This document shows positions 21,485 to 34,012 of a DNA stretch of 64,000 bases, piece after piece. The notes beneath the pieces are model-generated. The model did no database searches and was not told the DNA's origin. It worked only from the letters and a program-made list of their open reading frames with translations. A program made the position numbers and the translations under genes. Source of the stretch: Endomychus coccineus (lineage: Eukaryota > Arthropoda > Insecta > Coleoptera > Endomychidae); the NCBI GenBank assembly GCA_958510875.1, contig OY294067.1, positions 256,991,736 through 257,055,735 of the forward strand. Reading direction: 5' to 3'. The stretch's first letter is position 1; every line of letters begins with the position of its first letter.

Positions 21485-22740
21485 ATTCTAGACATTAAAG
21501 GGATTCCCCATAAGGTCCTTACTCTCATTGAAGACTACCTTTCTGATCACTCAGTGGAATACTGCTCACTCCATCATCTACGTACGAAGTCGTTCTCCAA
21601 GGACTGTCTCCAAAGCTCAGTAATAGGACCAACTCCTTGGAACATTGTCTGAGACAAGTTTTTGGAACAGGAATCATCTGATGGATGGTTCTGGGATGAT
21701 TATGCGGGTGACATTGTTGCAATGATATTCCCTGATTCTCGGTTCAAGGTCGAACGGCTTGGAGGTGGATGCTTACGTTTGCTCTCGGCGTGAACCTCTG
21801 ACTTTATTTCCATCGAGAAGACAAAATATATCTTCTTTGGAGCCGAACTATCACCAGAGACCCAATAAGTTCGAGGGCAGAAACATCCGTAGGGTAAAGG
21901 AGTTAAAGCATCACGGCATCGTAATAGCCTAAAAACTTCACTCCGGACACCATATTGCGCATATATGTCTGATAAGGTCAAATCCATATTCCAGACTCTG
22001 AAACGGCACATTAGACTCATACATATGGCATGATAGCCGTCGTGGCTCTCGAGCTATGGAATATTGGTGTGGGGTCACATAATCCGATTGGTCGAAAAGA
22101 TGCTTGACTCTGCCCAAGCTAACTGTCTACGTACAATTTGTGATCTGTACCGCACGGTCCCAAACGAGACAGCGTGTGTAATGGCTAGGGAGCCGCCCTA
22201 CCATTCTCTACTTTCAGAGGTCTACTCTATGGCATCGGCCAAGAGGTTTGGGACGTGCACATATATCGGAAACTTTCTGTCTCTTGCGGAGCTTCGGTTC
22301 TGACCGGACTTCACTCATCAACTCCGGGCTGTCACTTTTACACACTGGCAAGTTGTCTGGGACAACTCCGTGAAGGGCAGGGTGACACATTCTTCCATCC
22401 CTGTGATCGAGGAATAGCTGCACCATTGCCTATCCGGTAAGTCCCTGGATGGTTAGTGTGCTGAGTTTCTTTGATACGACGGCCACTAGTTATTTTAGAT
22501 ATATGTTTGTGACGTCCATGTACCTGTGCTTTCGAAAGTTATTTCGTCCTATCTTATTATATATGTTAAATGTTTATTTTCAGACACGCTTTACATTTTA
22601 CCAAAACAACACCAAATTTGCATGTAAGAGAGTTAAGTCCAAGGAACCTTTGCATTTAATTCATTTGGATGAATCAGCAGCCCCACTCTGGAGATAATTC
22701 CAGCTCAAAATTTGATTTTATCGGTTGAACCATCGCTCAT
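21485..22740 (+). pseudogene. R1-clade LINE, RT core to C-terminal region
   Basis: Plus-strand readings: VLTLIEDYLSDHSVEYCS (21510-21560), SVIGPTPWNIV (from GCPQGSVLGPTLWN, near 21620), YAGDIVA (from YADD, near 21705), SIFQTLKRHIRLI (21990-22020), LVEKMLDSAQANCLRTICDL and YRTVPNETACVMA (22090-22190), WQVVWDNSVKGRVTHSSIPV (22350-22400), and a remnant of the terminal CCHC knuckle up to about 22740. The W..W..S..GR.T block and the GP-LWN form of the RT are typical of the R1 clade. YADD is mutated to YAGD, removing one catalytic aspartate. Frame changes are many. Confidence 0.65.
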
Positions 22741-23533
22741 CACATAAGCGATGGGTGAAGGTGGGACCTCATTTTTACTTTTTATCAAAACGCGACATCC
22801 CAATATAAAATATTCATTGAATACTGCGTTGTTTAACATTGTTGTATTTGAAAGAAATGAATGAGATCATTCATATAATCATGCGTTAACTTTGAGCTTT
22901 TCTCATAATTCGTACTAGATGCCAATACTCAAAATTATCATGAACAGCATTGAATTCCATCCAATAAACATTTATCTTCGTCTATTTCTTTTCTTCTAAC
23001 TTCACTAACATACTATTCCCGTATTCTTCATCTCTTTCCTCTCTATGGGAATGCTCTTTGACCCTGTACGTTTTCGATTTCTTATGAAAAGACTAATCAA
23101 TTAATAATTAATCATCATTTTAAATTGCTGGGAGCAAATTCATGTAGAATTTTCATTCCGTAATAGCTATATGCACTTGAATTAATGTTACTCAATTTCA
23201 AGATGGAATGCCTATACATGGAAAGTAATGGCATGTACATGATATCTTCTTACAGTTTCCTAGCATATGATATACTGTGAGAATGCGTTAATGATCTTAG
23301 GCCGTGGTTACCTGTAGTTTCCATTGCTATCAGAAATATAATACAACAAACTAAGTTACTACCTTTTATAATGCGCTCAATTAAACTGCAGGTTCATATC
23401 ACAAGATTAATTACCTCTAGTGAACTAGTTAATGGAATTGAATCATTCCAAGTATGTATTGGTATTCTTTATTACTCCTTCATGATTTATTCTCACACCA
23501 GATTGATGAATAGGACTCATAAGTAGTCTTTAA
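22741..23533. other. no feature seen
   Basis: No coding motif or repeat recognised. Confidence 0.5.
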
Positions 23534-23598
23534 CGAGGGCAAGATGAAAAGTCCCTGAAAAATTGAACAACAAATGATTTATTTCGTCAAAACTTATT

Positions 23599-24730
23599 AA
23601 GCTATTGCATAGCTTTAATCGCGGTCTTTGAGCGCGGCGACCGAATCAAGAAATTCCGTAACGAAAATAAAACCTAACACCCCCCACTCCGCGTACCATG
23701 TAGCTTGGCCGAGCGTTCGCTTAACGTGTATGTATATGGTACGACTATACGAAGCTCGCACGGATCGAGACGAGCTGCTCCGAAATCGGACTAATACGTA
23801 AGCAGCTGTTTGTGAGAAAGTATATAGGTGTATAGGTATCTATCATATCTTTATAATGCCACACTCACCGCATGTGCGCCCGTAAGTATACATGTAGGTA
23901 TATATACTGTTGTAGACACTGTTCCATAAGGTGGGGTAGCTATTTACCAAAATAATAATAATGTTACTAATATTATGACTCCGAATATTGAAATAAATAT
24001 TGCACACGTTAGCGATGTTAATGTTAGGCGCTCATTTGTTGGAGATATTTGTGCGTGCTCATGCAAACTAAGGAATGGCCTACACATAGTCATGGTAGCA
24101 ATTTACATTTCTCCGAATCCAAAATTGGACGAGGTAGAGCATTTTATTCATCGCACTTTACTGGAGTACATTGAAGAAGGGTCGAAAATACTTGGTACAA
24201 ATGGTAATAAATTTCCACTTATCTTGGCTGGCGATTTCAACATCAACTTCGCTGATAAAAAATCACAGCGGTTGAAAACTTTTCTTTCTGAAAAATTGAA
24301 TTTGAAAATGAACAATGATCCACAAGAATCAACCACAGAATATGGGACCACCATTGACGCGGTATTTTCTAGATATTTAGAGGATATCAAGTCTCAAACT
24401 TATGTTTCTTATTTCAGTTAGCATAAACCTATAGTTTCAATGATGAAAATTCCTGAATAACCTACATGTATTGTGAGATAATAAAAATATTTTAAACGAT
24501 ATTAACTTCTCATTTATTCAATAAAAGAAAAAAATTTGTTTTCTTATCGGTCACCCCTCTCAAAAAGTGTAACTTGAATTAATATCAAAGAAAAAACTTG
24601 AATTATTATTAAAGAAAAAAAAATACTGCATAAATATAAAATCAATAAATAATTATAATTGCATAAGTTGATAAAAAATGCTATGCAATAGCTTTACCGC
24701 GGCAGTCCCCGAGTGCCACACGTATTTTTT
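23599..24730 (+). mobile_element. probable Helentron (Helitron2) fragment nested in mariner
   Basis: Inserted in the mariner between CTTATT (23593-23598) and CTTATT (24731-24736). The left end carries GCTATTGCATAGCTTTAATC then GCGG, the right end GCTATGCAATAGCTTTACC then GCGG, so the two ends share a related, partly palindromic sequence. The left 300 bp are G+C- and CpG-rich and unlike the surroundings. The only coding part is an endonuclease-like ORF (23975-24421). Helentrons encode a Rep/helicase protein with a C-terminal apurinic-type endonuclease, so this is most simply an internally deleted copy. Helentrons make no target duplication; the shared CTTATT is thus an oddity. Alternative: another element class that captured a nuclease. 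Confidence 0.5.
23975..24424 (+). pseudogene. endonuclease/exonuclease/phosphatase-type nuclease domain, Helentron-like C-terminus
   Basis: Open for 148 codons. Visible blocks: VRRSFVGDICACSCKL near residue 15, IVMVAIYISPNPKLDEVEHF near 40, FPLILAGDFNINFADKKSQR near 75-95 (GDFN is the metal-binding motif of the EEP fold), and TTEYGTTIDAVFSRYLEDI near 120. After the stop at 24419-24421 the frame would continue HKPIVS, so the stop TAG replaces a tyrosine-type codon in what is normally SYHKPI. The N-terminal part of the EEP domain and the helicase are absent. I recall this form of nuclease from insect PIF1-like helicase proteins of Helentrons; a LINE endonuclease is the alternative, but SYHKP differs from the usual SDH of LINEs. 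Confidence 0.6.
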
Positions 24731-25700
24731 CTTATTTCTCATCATAATCTCCTTGTAGCCCGATACACTTGGTCCAACGCTTCTCAAATTTTTCGACCCC
24801 TCCCAAATAATACGATTTCGGCAATCCTTCAAAATAGACGTTCGCTCCAGCGATGACCTCATTGTTGGAGCCAAATCTCTTTCTGCCGAGCGATTTTTTC
24901 AAGTTAGGAAATATATAAAATCGCAGGGGGTCAAGTCTGATGAATATGGTGGATGACGAACCAATTCGTAGCGCAATTCATGCAATTTTGCCATTGCGAC
25001 TGCGGACCTGTACGCCGGTGAGTTGTCCTGGTGGAAGAGCAATTTTTCTTAGCCAAGTTCGGCCGCATTCGCTTCAAATCGGCATCAAATCGATCCAACA
25101 GCTCTGCATAATATACGCCGGTGATATTTTTGCCCTTTTCAAGGTAATCAATACGGATGATACCGTGTGCATCCCAAAAAACTGTCGTCATGACTTTGTT
25201 GGCCTAAACACACTTTGGCCTTTTTTGACTGCGATTCGCAAGCCAAGTTTACTTTTTCGACTGTTTCTTGGTCTCTGGATCCATGTTTCGTCCACGGTTA
25301 TGAATCGGCGCAAAAACTCTTCTTATCGTTCTTGAACATCGCCAAACACTCCTTTAAAGTTGTCACACGGTCGCGCTTGTTGCCAACAGAGAGCAAATGC
25401 GGTACCCATCTGGCAGATAGCTTTCTCATATTCAAAAATTTATGCAAAATGGTATGTACTCGTTCGGTTGAGATGCCCTCAGGAATTCCGTGAACTTCAA
25501 CTCGCCGATCGTCCAATAAATATCATACCATGGATTTTATCGGTGATTTCTGGCGTAGTAACCTCAATTGGACGACCAGAACGTTCGGCGTCTTTTTGGT
25601 CATACTGCCACATCAAAAATAAATAAACGACTCAAGAATCGTTCCAATTAATGGTGAGGAGTCCCCATAATGCTTAACAAACGATGCTTTGGTTAGCGTA
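24731..25700 (-). pseudogene. mariner transposase, copy 2
   Basis: Minus-strand frames, N to C: DDRRVEVHGIPEGISTERVH and ARWVPHLLSVGNKRDR (25300-25510), VFWDAHGIIRIDYLEKGKNI (25130-25190), LKRMRPNLAKKNCSSTRTTH (QDNAP lost through a frameshift), LHELRYELV-like residues, and SVSGYKEIMMRN at the end. Blocks are as in copy 1, with 80-90% similar readings by eye. Catalytic motifs are broken by frameshifts. It lacks one coherent frame. Confidence 0.75.
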
Positions 25701-25912
25701 AATTTTTTTCCACGCAATAAATAATGTTTAATCACTTTTTTCCATATTCACAAACATTTTCAAGGCTGCTTTTCGATGGGTGTCAAAACAGAACTAAATG
25801 ACGTATCAGTCTGAAAATTTTAATGCGTTCTAGTTATAGATGGTACATCAGAAATGTCATATGTAATTTTCGATTGTGGCTTAATCTGTTTTATTTTTCA
25901 GGGACTTTGCAG

Positions 25913-28900
25913 CTTTATTAATATTTCGGAGTAAATTTGAAAAACCCCATTTCAAAGAAATTTCAAACCAGACATGACCTTTCAAATTTTGTCTAACGTA
26001 TATCCAAGATGTTACAATTTAGTAGGCCGATCCCCGACTCATTAACCACGGATTCTTTGGATGAAAATGACGAACTTCCCTTATGCCATTTTTCATTTAG
26101 ACGTATCATGCTCAAGATAAGACTGCCAAACTTTAACTTTAAGGAAGGTTTCTCATTAACAGCGTGGTTTTTTGGAACCTTAAACTGAAACTAAATCGAA
26201 TGTTTTCCTTATGCAAACACACTTCCTGTGTAATTTTGGACAAAAAATGAGGACAAAAACGCAGGACAAACGCTTTCATTAGCATAAATAAATATAATAA
26301 ATAATTTATACAATATTGAGCACTTTATAAAAAGTTAATTCACATTCTTGTTCTACGTGCCTACCACATTTACGAATGCACATTTGCCATTCTTTCTTTG
26401 ATAAGAGAAAAACGAAAATTTTTGGAATCAGATCGGGAGAACTGGAACGCCTGTCAATTTAGCGGTTAGGAGAGTTAGAGGAGTTTGGTTTTAATGGTTC
26501 TGAAGGCTTCGACCCATATGAGACGGAGCGTAATCCAGTTGAAACTACATATGTTGACGGATCACTAGAGGCAAATCATCGAGTAAATGTTAAAAGTATT
26601 TGGTAAAAACATATTCAACATTTAAATTTGGTGGTGAAATGACCGGACCTTAAATAATAAAATTAAGTATAGCTTGCAAAAAGTTCACCCTATAATTCAC
26701 TTGAGTCACTACAATCTACAAAGACCCTTGGATTTCCAGCCGCCCATACGTGGCTATTATGGATGTTGGTTAACCCATTACGCGTATAAACGTGGCCTCA
26801 GCCAAAAACAGAATATATCTGATAATCCGAGGACCGTGATCAATCAAAAAAGGTTGCTCTAGTTTCAAAATCTTGTTGGTAGAAGTGGTTTAACTTTTTG
26901 GACTCGATCACTAGGTATTCGTTTGAGTTGCCTCCCGATATGACTATGGAAAAGTTAAGTAATACAGGAGAAATTCTATATTCTATTGAGATTACGAAGG
27001 AACTGTCAATTATACAGAATAAATGAATCACTTATTGATACCTCCATTGATATACTACGGAATATGATTTAATTGATTCCGTTAAATATTAATTGCAATT
27101 ATAAGATCGTAACTTCCTGATAAATCTGCCTGTAATGCCGATAAGCCGCCACAATTAACAACAATAACAGTTATTTTATTGGCGACTTGATGCTGGAATT
27201 ATTTACATGAATCTTCTGGATCGTTAATTTTCCTCAAGCGTTACATACAATAATATCCAGTTAAATTGGTATCATAACTTCTGATACAGGTATAGTTACA
27301 GCATTTGCACTGTCTAACGAATACGTTTAGTATATAATTAATCACAAAAATTAAGACCAGAGATAAATTGATAACGGTTTCGTCGTTGGTGACATGCGTT
27401 TGTTCAAATTTATCACGTTTACTGCATTTATGAAGCAGTTCTTCAGAAACATTATACTGTGACATCAAAACAATGAATAGATATTGACTAGAATCTCACA
27501 CCATCAAATCCATATATCGTATGTATTACAAAGCTTTTACCTTGACCTTGACCCTATCTTCTCTTAGTATAATGTATTCAGTGAGCAAAGGGGGATGCGT
27601 TGCCTTATATTTTAAGAAAAGTAGGATAATTTACGTGCAAAAATCAGTAGTTTATTAGTAAAAATATCTTTTCGTCATTGTTCCATGGAAGTTCAACAAG
27701 GCTCTTGGAAACAATAACAAACTGAACTCGCTATGACTCTGATTCCAAACTCCCAGGATGCTTAATATATTATTATTTGAATGTATAGTAAGTACTTACA
27801 TGACCGTAAAATTTTTCATTTCATACTCTAACAAATTCAAAATTTTAATTTGCACGGTAAGAATAACAATTATTTTAAGTCGCTTTTAGATAACTGCTAA
27901 CAGTGACATCTCTACATTCTCTCTGTCAAGAAAAATGATACTGCATGAACATGGAAGGAATTCGATCTAAAAGCACCAAAACAAGGAAATTGATTCCAAG
28001 CAAATTCGTAAAGAGGTACGACAAACAAATAATGTGTTAAAATTAAGGAAGTGACAGTAGTCCGGAGAGTTATGCAACACTTTCCGGTTTAGCGATATAA
28101 TGTTCCACTTAACTAAGCAAATTACTTAGCTCCACGATTTTTCAACGCCCTTCCTCAAAATATCTGAATTTCAAGAAATAAAGTTACCTTTAGTAAAAAC
28201 ATAAATCATTATTTAACAAACAACAATATAGAACATCTCCACAAATACTTTTAAATGTAAAAATATATGTAGATAAGTATATGTATATATATATACACAG
28301 AAAGGCATATCTTTCAGGCCTGTTCTTTGCAGAAATTGTCCTTTTCCAATATATTGAAATTTTTTTGAAATAATTAGATTAAAATCTGTGTTCACTATGT
28401 AAACCACAGAACGTACACAGCAATATTTGTGCACAAGTTTCACTTATATAAATATTGCTGTGAGCATGAGGTACATCGCAGAATACACAACTCGTAAATA
28501 TATATATAACATGAAAACTATCAAACTATCAAAATTTTCGGCTATAAATTAATATGGCTTGAATTGAATTTTCCGGAAAGTATGAAATAATAGTTGTTTG
28601 TATAAACAGGGTTCAAAGTGCAATCTTGTCGAACCAAAACAAGAGTTGCATTCGAAGACCCTGCAGCAACAGGGATGTATCTGCAAATTTTATAATTAGG
28701 AGACCAAAACCACGACATTACTAATATATTACATTTTTAGCTATGATCTTAATAATTTGGTACGGTAATATAGAATAAGAAAAGTAATTGAAAAATTGAC
28801 CCCATACAAAGCAGATACTTCCTTGTCACCAACAAACAGAAAAACTGAACATTAGAGATTGAGAAAAAATTGATTTCTCTAATAACAAACAAAACAAATT

Positions 28901-29637
28901 CAAAGTAATCTCTAAATTCTGAGAATGTATAAATTCATTCAGGTGCGTCAACGGTCATCTCTGGTTCGATATCTTGAGCTGAAGTGGGATGATCACTATC
29001 CAGAGCATTGTAGTAATCCATATTTATTTATTTGTTAGCCAAAATCCTAATGTTGTCATATTTCAGACTTTTTAGCGGACATTTGTTATATACAGAAGAA
29101 TCACTTCAATTTGCAGAGGAAGGATTTTTTTTTTCAGAATCGGACGACATTGTTAATAGACAAAACAACTAGCATATGCTTATTATTTTCGTCTTTATGT
29201 TTTGGTCTCACGATCATCATCACAAGACGTAGCAATGTCTGAAAAGATATTTCTTAAAACTAATTGTATCAGCACTAAGCGTCCTTATCGCACCAAGTTC
29301 TATTAAAAATTCCCACGTCGCCGGAGAGGAACAGAAACACGAGTATACGAAATTGTAACACATTAACGTTTTAAGTGTATGAATACGTATCAAGAATCCA
29401 TTGCATAGCAATCTACTTATAATATTCGGAGTCGTCTCGAATAATGTTTGAAGACGACTGAAACCAAAAAATGTAACGCTCAAATATCTACTTTCGAACC
29501 AGATGTTGAAGATTTATGAGGTAATAGAAAAAGGTTGACCTTATTAGAAATATTGCTATTTGATCATTCTTCCTAAAATATACTCTTATATTTATATAAC
29601 ATTACAGAGACGCATGTAGGAGTTTGCAAGTATTTTA
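25913..29637. other. no gene recognised
   Basis: 3.7 kb without recognisable transposon or host coding motifs. A TA-rich microsatellite lies at about 28254-28300. A 28-codon minus-strand frame at 28935-29021 is treated among the rejected items. Confidence 0.5.
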
Positions 29638-30260
29638 ATTAATTAAATTAGTACAAATCTGACTTAATGATTGAACGTCTGCTCTATGATTCACAGACTT
29701 GGAGTCACATTTTATGTGAATCATTTCCAGAATACATCTTTCACATGAATTGATTCCTCTATTTAAGCTATTAACATTTTTGTAATCGAACTGATGGTTA
29801 TAATCAAAACAACGTTTTTTAGGTTCCATCTGAATCATGCCTAATGTTCATATCTAGGAAATTTCTGTTTTTGTTCACTTCTATTTCACAAGTAAATTGG
29901 AGTTCACAGTGGAAATTGTTAAATTTATCAATCACGTACTGAATTTTATCATTAGGAACACATTAGGCAATCATCTACATACTGTTCAAATAATAACGGG
30001 TTGAAAATCTGATGAATTTATAACAGATTCCTCTAGGCATTGTAAAACTAAGTTAGCAGTAGTACCTGAAATAGGAGATCTTATTGCTATGCCATTTGTC
30101 CAAAATTTTGCTCACCGTATTGAAAATAAGTGCATTTATAAATTCAGATTGATCTAGAGGTGTGTGGTCCGCCCAACGTTTTTTGATGCCACTCAATGCC
30201 AAAACGACTGGTATATTTGTAAATGAAGAAACAACCTCCAAGGGAATTAATAGATGATCT
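29638..30260 (-). pseudogene. Penelope-like element (family PLE-II), RT and C-terminal remnant
   Basis: Minus strand. The first block, EVVSSFTNIPVVLALSGIKK then RWADHTPLDQSEFI (30241-30130), is the PLE reverse-transcriptase D-x-x-S-x-FTNIP region (usual DVVSLFTNIP; the first catalytic D reads E here). After a frame change come GIAIRSPISGTTANLVLQCL (from G..MGSP.S) and FNPLLFEQYVDDC (29965-30000), the catalytic YVDD box, intact. The end (29838-29638) reads HQFDYKNVNSLNRGINSCER and CILEMIHIKCD, then NHRADVQSLSQI: the C-terminal tail beyond the GIY-YIG core. The thumb, linker and nuclease core between them are deleted. It is a separate PLE family from PLE-I. Confidence 0.75.
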
Positions 30261-32156
30261 ACGGCTGCGGAGTGATTTTTTATAAGCTAATTATGTGAGT
30301 CCTTCACATAAAATAATATTTTTTTCTCATTATATTGTTGATAGATTTTGATAAAAATGTTGATGTTTTAGGCTCTCCAATATCACTTACAATGGGTCGT
30401 GAAAAGGTATATCACTTATATGAAGTTTCGGAAGCCCATAGATATAAGGTGCTTGCCTATTGTGGCAAATTAATTTATTTTTCAAATCAATATTTTTGAA
30501 TCATTTACTTATTAATTTATTCATTCATTTTATACTGATAACGTAGGGTCCGATTTTAATATTTTATAAGTTTTTCATCACTTAATAGATTTCATATTTT
30601 GTTTTCGTAGTCATCTCAATGCATTATGATGGTTTTATTACAATTATCCGCGTTCAAAACTAATATTTGAGAGTTAGCATTTACGAACTCTTTTGTTTTT
30701 TTTGTGTGATAGTTAAACCGATTCTTTGCTATGCCTATTTCTGCTTTCTGTTTATTCTTTTCATTTGTCAAGATGTTACAAATTTTATTTCTAATTCCAT
30801 TTTATTCTTCTAAAATGTGGATACTTTAGCGTCATGCTTTTTGTTTTCAGTCGTATTTAAACATTAATTGAAATGACTTCTGATTTTATAGGAAAATTGT
30901 TAAGCAGTGAATTCTTGATACATATTCCTATACTTAAAACATTAATGTGTTACAATTTCGCTTTGTACTGATACAATTGGTTTCAAGAAGTCCCGTTTTA
31001 GACATTGATACGTTTTCTGATGAAGGTCGTGAGACGGAAACGTACGTAAAGACGACAATAATAAGCATATATATGTGTTAGTGTGACCTATTTCCCGAGA
31101 ATTTATATATAATTCATACTTTTTTTCTCAATTACTTTTTTCTAGAAATGTTGACGGAATCTTTCATGAAAAACTTAACTACCAACCTAGTTAATTAAAA
31201 TTTGTTAGTAGCATATTTAAAAATTTTATCAAATTCATACTTATTCGAGTTGAGTTACCAATGTGTGTATTATTAAAAATGCACTAAATCCGACATTGTT
31301 ATTCAGATTCTGGAGAAGACAGTCAAAATGTAAGTACCTTGAATTGAAGTGTGAGAGCCTTCCAATCCCAGTATTGTCAGGTCAAGTGGTACTCATTCTG
31401 AACAAAGAATTCGCCATAATATTTACGGTACTCAATCTGTTCACACGCTTTAAGCAAATGTAGGTGTAGTTATAGAATCCGTGATGCTCTAAGGTGATGC
31501 GTTCCGATTTCACATTACCGCTAACGCATAGAATTCAGGTACACTTGATCTTTAATACCATCGAATTGATGGTTTCAGTTGAATTGATCTGATGCATGGT
31601 GTCAACTCGCTCGATTTGATCTGGTGCTATTATAATTATATTAGATCCGATTTACCGGTTCAGACGAGGAATGTAGTTTACCTGATTTGTCGCACAGTAA
31701 ATTTCTCTGTAAATTTAAAATTAGTCCCATTCCGATATTAATTTTCGAGATGTATGAACGGAATGAATAGTTTAAATAATGTAATTTGTATGTAATTTGC
31801 TGATTTATCGCTTCCTCATTTCATAGCTTATTAGTTGAAATAACATTGGATCGTAGCAATGTACTTAATGATGACATACTGATCTTAAACTTTCATGGGA
31901 TAATCATCAATGTTCATGGAAAACAGGAGGTAATTTAGCTGTTATGACTCGTATTCCTTCATATCTGTGAAATTGTGAGTCTGTAAATGACAATAATGTT
32001 ATTAAAATACATTTGTGACCATTCTGTTTGCTCATTGCTACAAACTTTGCTGTTCAAGTCATATTGCTTTCTTTCTAAGTTATGAATTTAAAGCTCGGGA
32101 AAAATGCAACCGAAAAAGCCAAAAATATGAGCATTAAAATGCATAAAAAATTGACA
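30261..32156. other. no feature seen
   Basis: Intergenic A+T-rich sequence; may include weak upstream PLE remnants up to about 30400, not resolvable by eye. Confidence 0.45.
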
Positions 32157-32245
32157 AAATGCAAGGATTTTAGAAAAAAAATGCAAGGTTTTTAGAAAAA
32201 AAATGCAAGAATTTTAGAAAAATGCAAGGAATTTAGAAAAAATTC
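32157..32245. repeat. four-unit tandem repeat, 22-bp period
   Basis: ATGCAAGGATTTTAGAAA-type units start at 32159, 32181, 32203 and 32222 (the last spacing is 19). They lie about 200 bp beyond the stop codon of the hAT transposase at 32450, where hAT elements often carry subterminal repeats. Confidence 0.6.
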
Positions 32246-32449
32246 AATAAACGATGTATATTATAATGTTGAATAATACTATTATTTCAGTATTTTATTA
32301 TGGTAGGGAGTGGGGGCGGAATTTAATAATTGTACAACAAAAATTCATATTAAGTATCAGATTTTATTATTAATAATACATACTATTAAAATTATTAATA
32401 TACCTAAGATAACAATAAAACAAAATAACAGTATTTAAACAGACATAAG

Positions 32450-33814
32450 TCATGTCTTACAATTATTATAAAAACTATTAATAATTGAGTGTTTTTCAAA
32501 GTTTTCTAGTAGGAAACTTTGTCTCTTGTCAGGAAACATGTGTTTAAAAATTGAAAAACTTCGTTCAACATCAACTGATGTAATGGGAGCATTAATGTTT
32601 AATTCTAAGTTAGGTATATTTACATCGTTTTCGCCCACAAAAACTTTCGAAATATTTTTTCAAAATTTGAAAGCCTGTATTATTTTGAGACACAGAATTG
32701 AATTTATGTAGAACGACGGTCTCAATTTGTCCAGCGACTTTCTTACAATTTGACTCAAACTGGCTAATTAGAGATACTGATTCCGTTAATGGAACACAAG
32801 ATTTTTCTAAACTTTTATTAGTTGTAGATACAAACGTATAATTGGTTTTTATAAGCATTAGACTATTCGTTATTAATGAATTTTTTTAAAGATTTTTTGA
32901 GTTTAAAAGAGATGTAGACGAAGAGTCACTAAGATCGTCAATCACATGTTTAATGGCGTCGTAATTGTCAGCATAAAATATAGCTGCATCCAACCAGGTA
33001 CCCCAACGAGTTATTACAGGTTGTGGAGGTAAGGCAAGACTTGAAAATTTTTCTTTGTAAAATTGAACGCGTGTCGGAGCTTTTAAAAATACTTTTTGTA
33101 CATTGTTAATTAGGTCATTGACCAAAGGAAATTGCTCTCATCTACATTCTGCCACTCTATTAATGCCATGAGCTAGACAGGTTACATGTTGCAGATTAGA
33201 ATGAAATATTTTTAAATTTTGTCCAGCTTTAGTCATATAAGGTGCTGCATCAGATAAAAATAAAATAAATTTTTCTGTCGGAAAAATTTGGGGCAAGAAA
33301 AAATTGTTCAATGAATCTTGGACAAATCGTGTAATTGTAAATTATTAGATTTTTCAAGTTTTTTTGAAGCAAAAAGATAGGATCTGCTGGGATTCGTTTC
33401 CCCTAAAACACCTATTAACGCATATGCGATATATCTACCACACGAATTGGTGGTTTCGTCTACTACAATGTAAAAATAGTTTGAAATGACTTTGTTTTTG
33501 ATACAAGTTTATGTTTGTTTATAAATTGAGTCGACACTTGCTTTACGTAAGGTCGACTCGTCAGGAATATTTAGTTTACAATATTTTCTTAGAAATTCCT
33601 TCAGTTTGGGATCATTTAACTTGCCCAACGATATGTTACTGGCAATCATTGCCTTGCACAAATCCTCATTGAACTCTTTTTGGTCGTCTTTTTTTGGCTC
33701 CTGTTGTTGGAGGCAACCTCTTAAGGTTTGTTGGGATGATAATTGCTGCATATTGGAAATATGCTTTGCAGATTTGACGTGTTGATCCACAATGAATTTT
33801 TTCTCGGCGTGGAT
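32450..33814 (-). pseudogene. hAT transposase (CGGBP1-like type), exon 2
   Basis: Second exon, opening after an acceptor (TTATAG|ATC at 33815/33814). N to C: IHAEKKFIVDQHVKSAKHIS, the His pair of a BED/CGGBP-type zinc finger; LQQQEPKKDDQKEFNEDLCK; then, across frame breaks, YFYIVVDETTNSCGRYIAYA with the first catalytic Asp (about 33440); a second catalytic region FLSDAAPYMTKAGQNL in altered frame (about 33240); RWGTWLDAAIFYADNYDAIK; and the C-terminal dimerisation block APITSVDVERSFSIFKHMFP then DKRQSFLLENFEKH (32490-32590). At least four stops or frameshifts break it. The family is a cut-and-paste transposase; related sequences gave rise to vertebrate CGGBP1. Confidence 0.8.
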
Positions 33815-34012
33815 CTATAATGGGAACGGAAAACTATTCATCATTTTTACAAAACAAATATAAGCAAAAAAAAACAAATATCTAACTGCAAAATAATTTC
33901 TAAGAGGACAATTTTTTTACTTGGTAGGCACAAAGAATGTAGAAAATTCACATCGAGTGATTTGATTTGTTAAAAAATAAGCTGAGAATAAGTAAAAAGA
34001 AAAAAAAAATTA

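Larger units (their letters stand above)
23534..25912 (-). mobile_element. mariner element, copy 2, interrupted
   Basis: Left end CGAGGGCAAGATGAAAAG at 23534, preceded by TA, matches the left end of the copy at 6182. The right end near 25912 keeps the inner part of the TIR (CAGGGACTTTGCA read on plus) but the outermost bases have decayed. Without the 1.13-kb insertion at 23599-24730 the element is about 1.25 kb, the normal size. The sequence left of the insertion (AAAACTTATT) and right of it (CTTATTTC, ATAATCTCCTTGTAGCCCG) is continuous in copy 1 near 6236-6275, which fixes the insertion site. Confidence 0.8.

Noticed and set aside
28935..29021. Minus-strand 28-codon frame MDYYNALDSDHPTSAQDIEP
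   Set aside because: Protein-like composition, but no splice sites, no neighbours and no family; may be chance.
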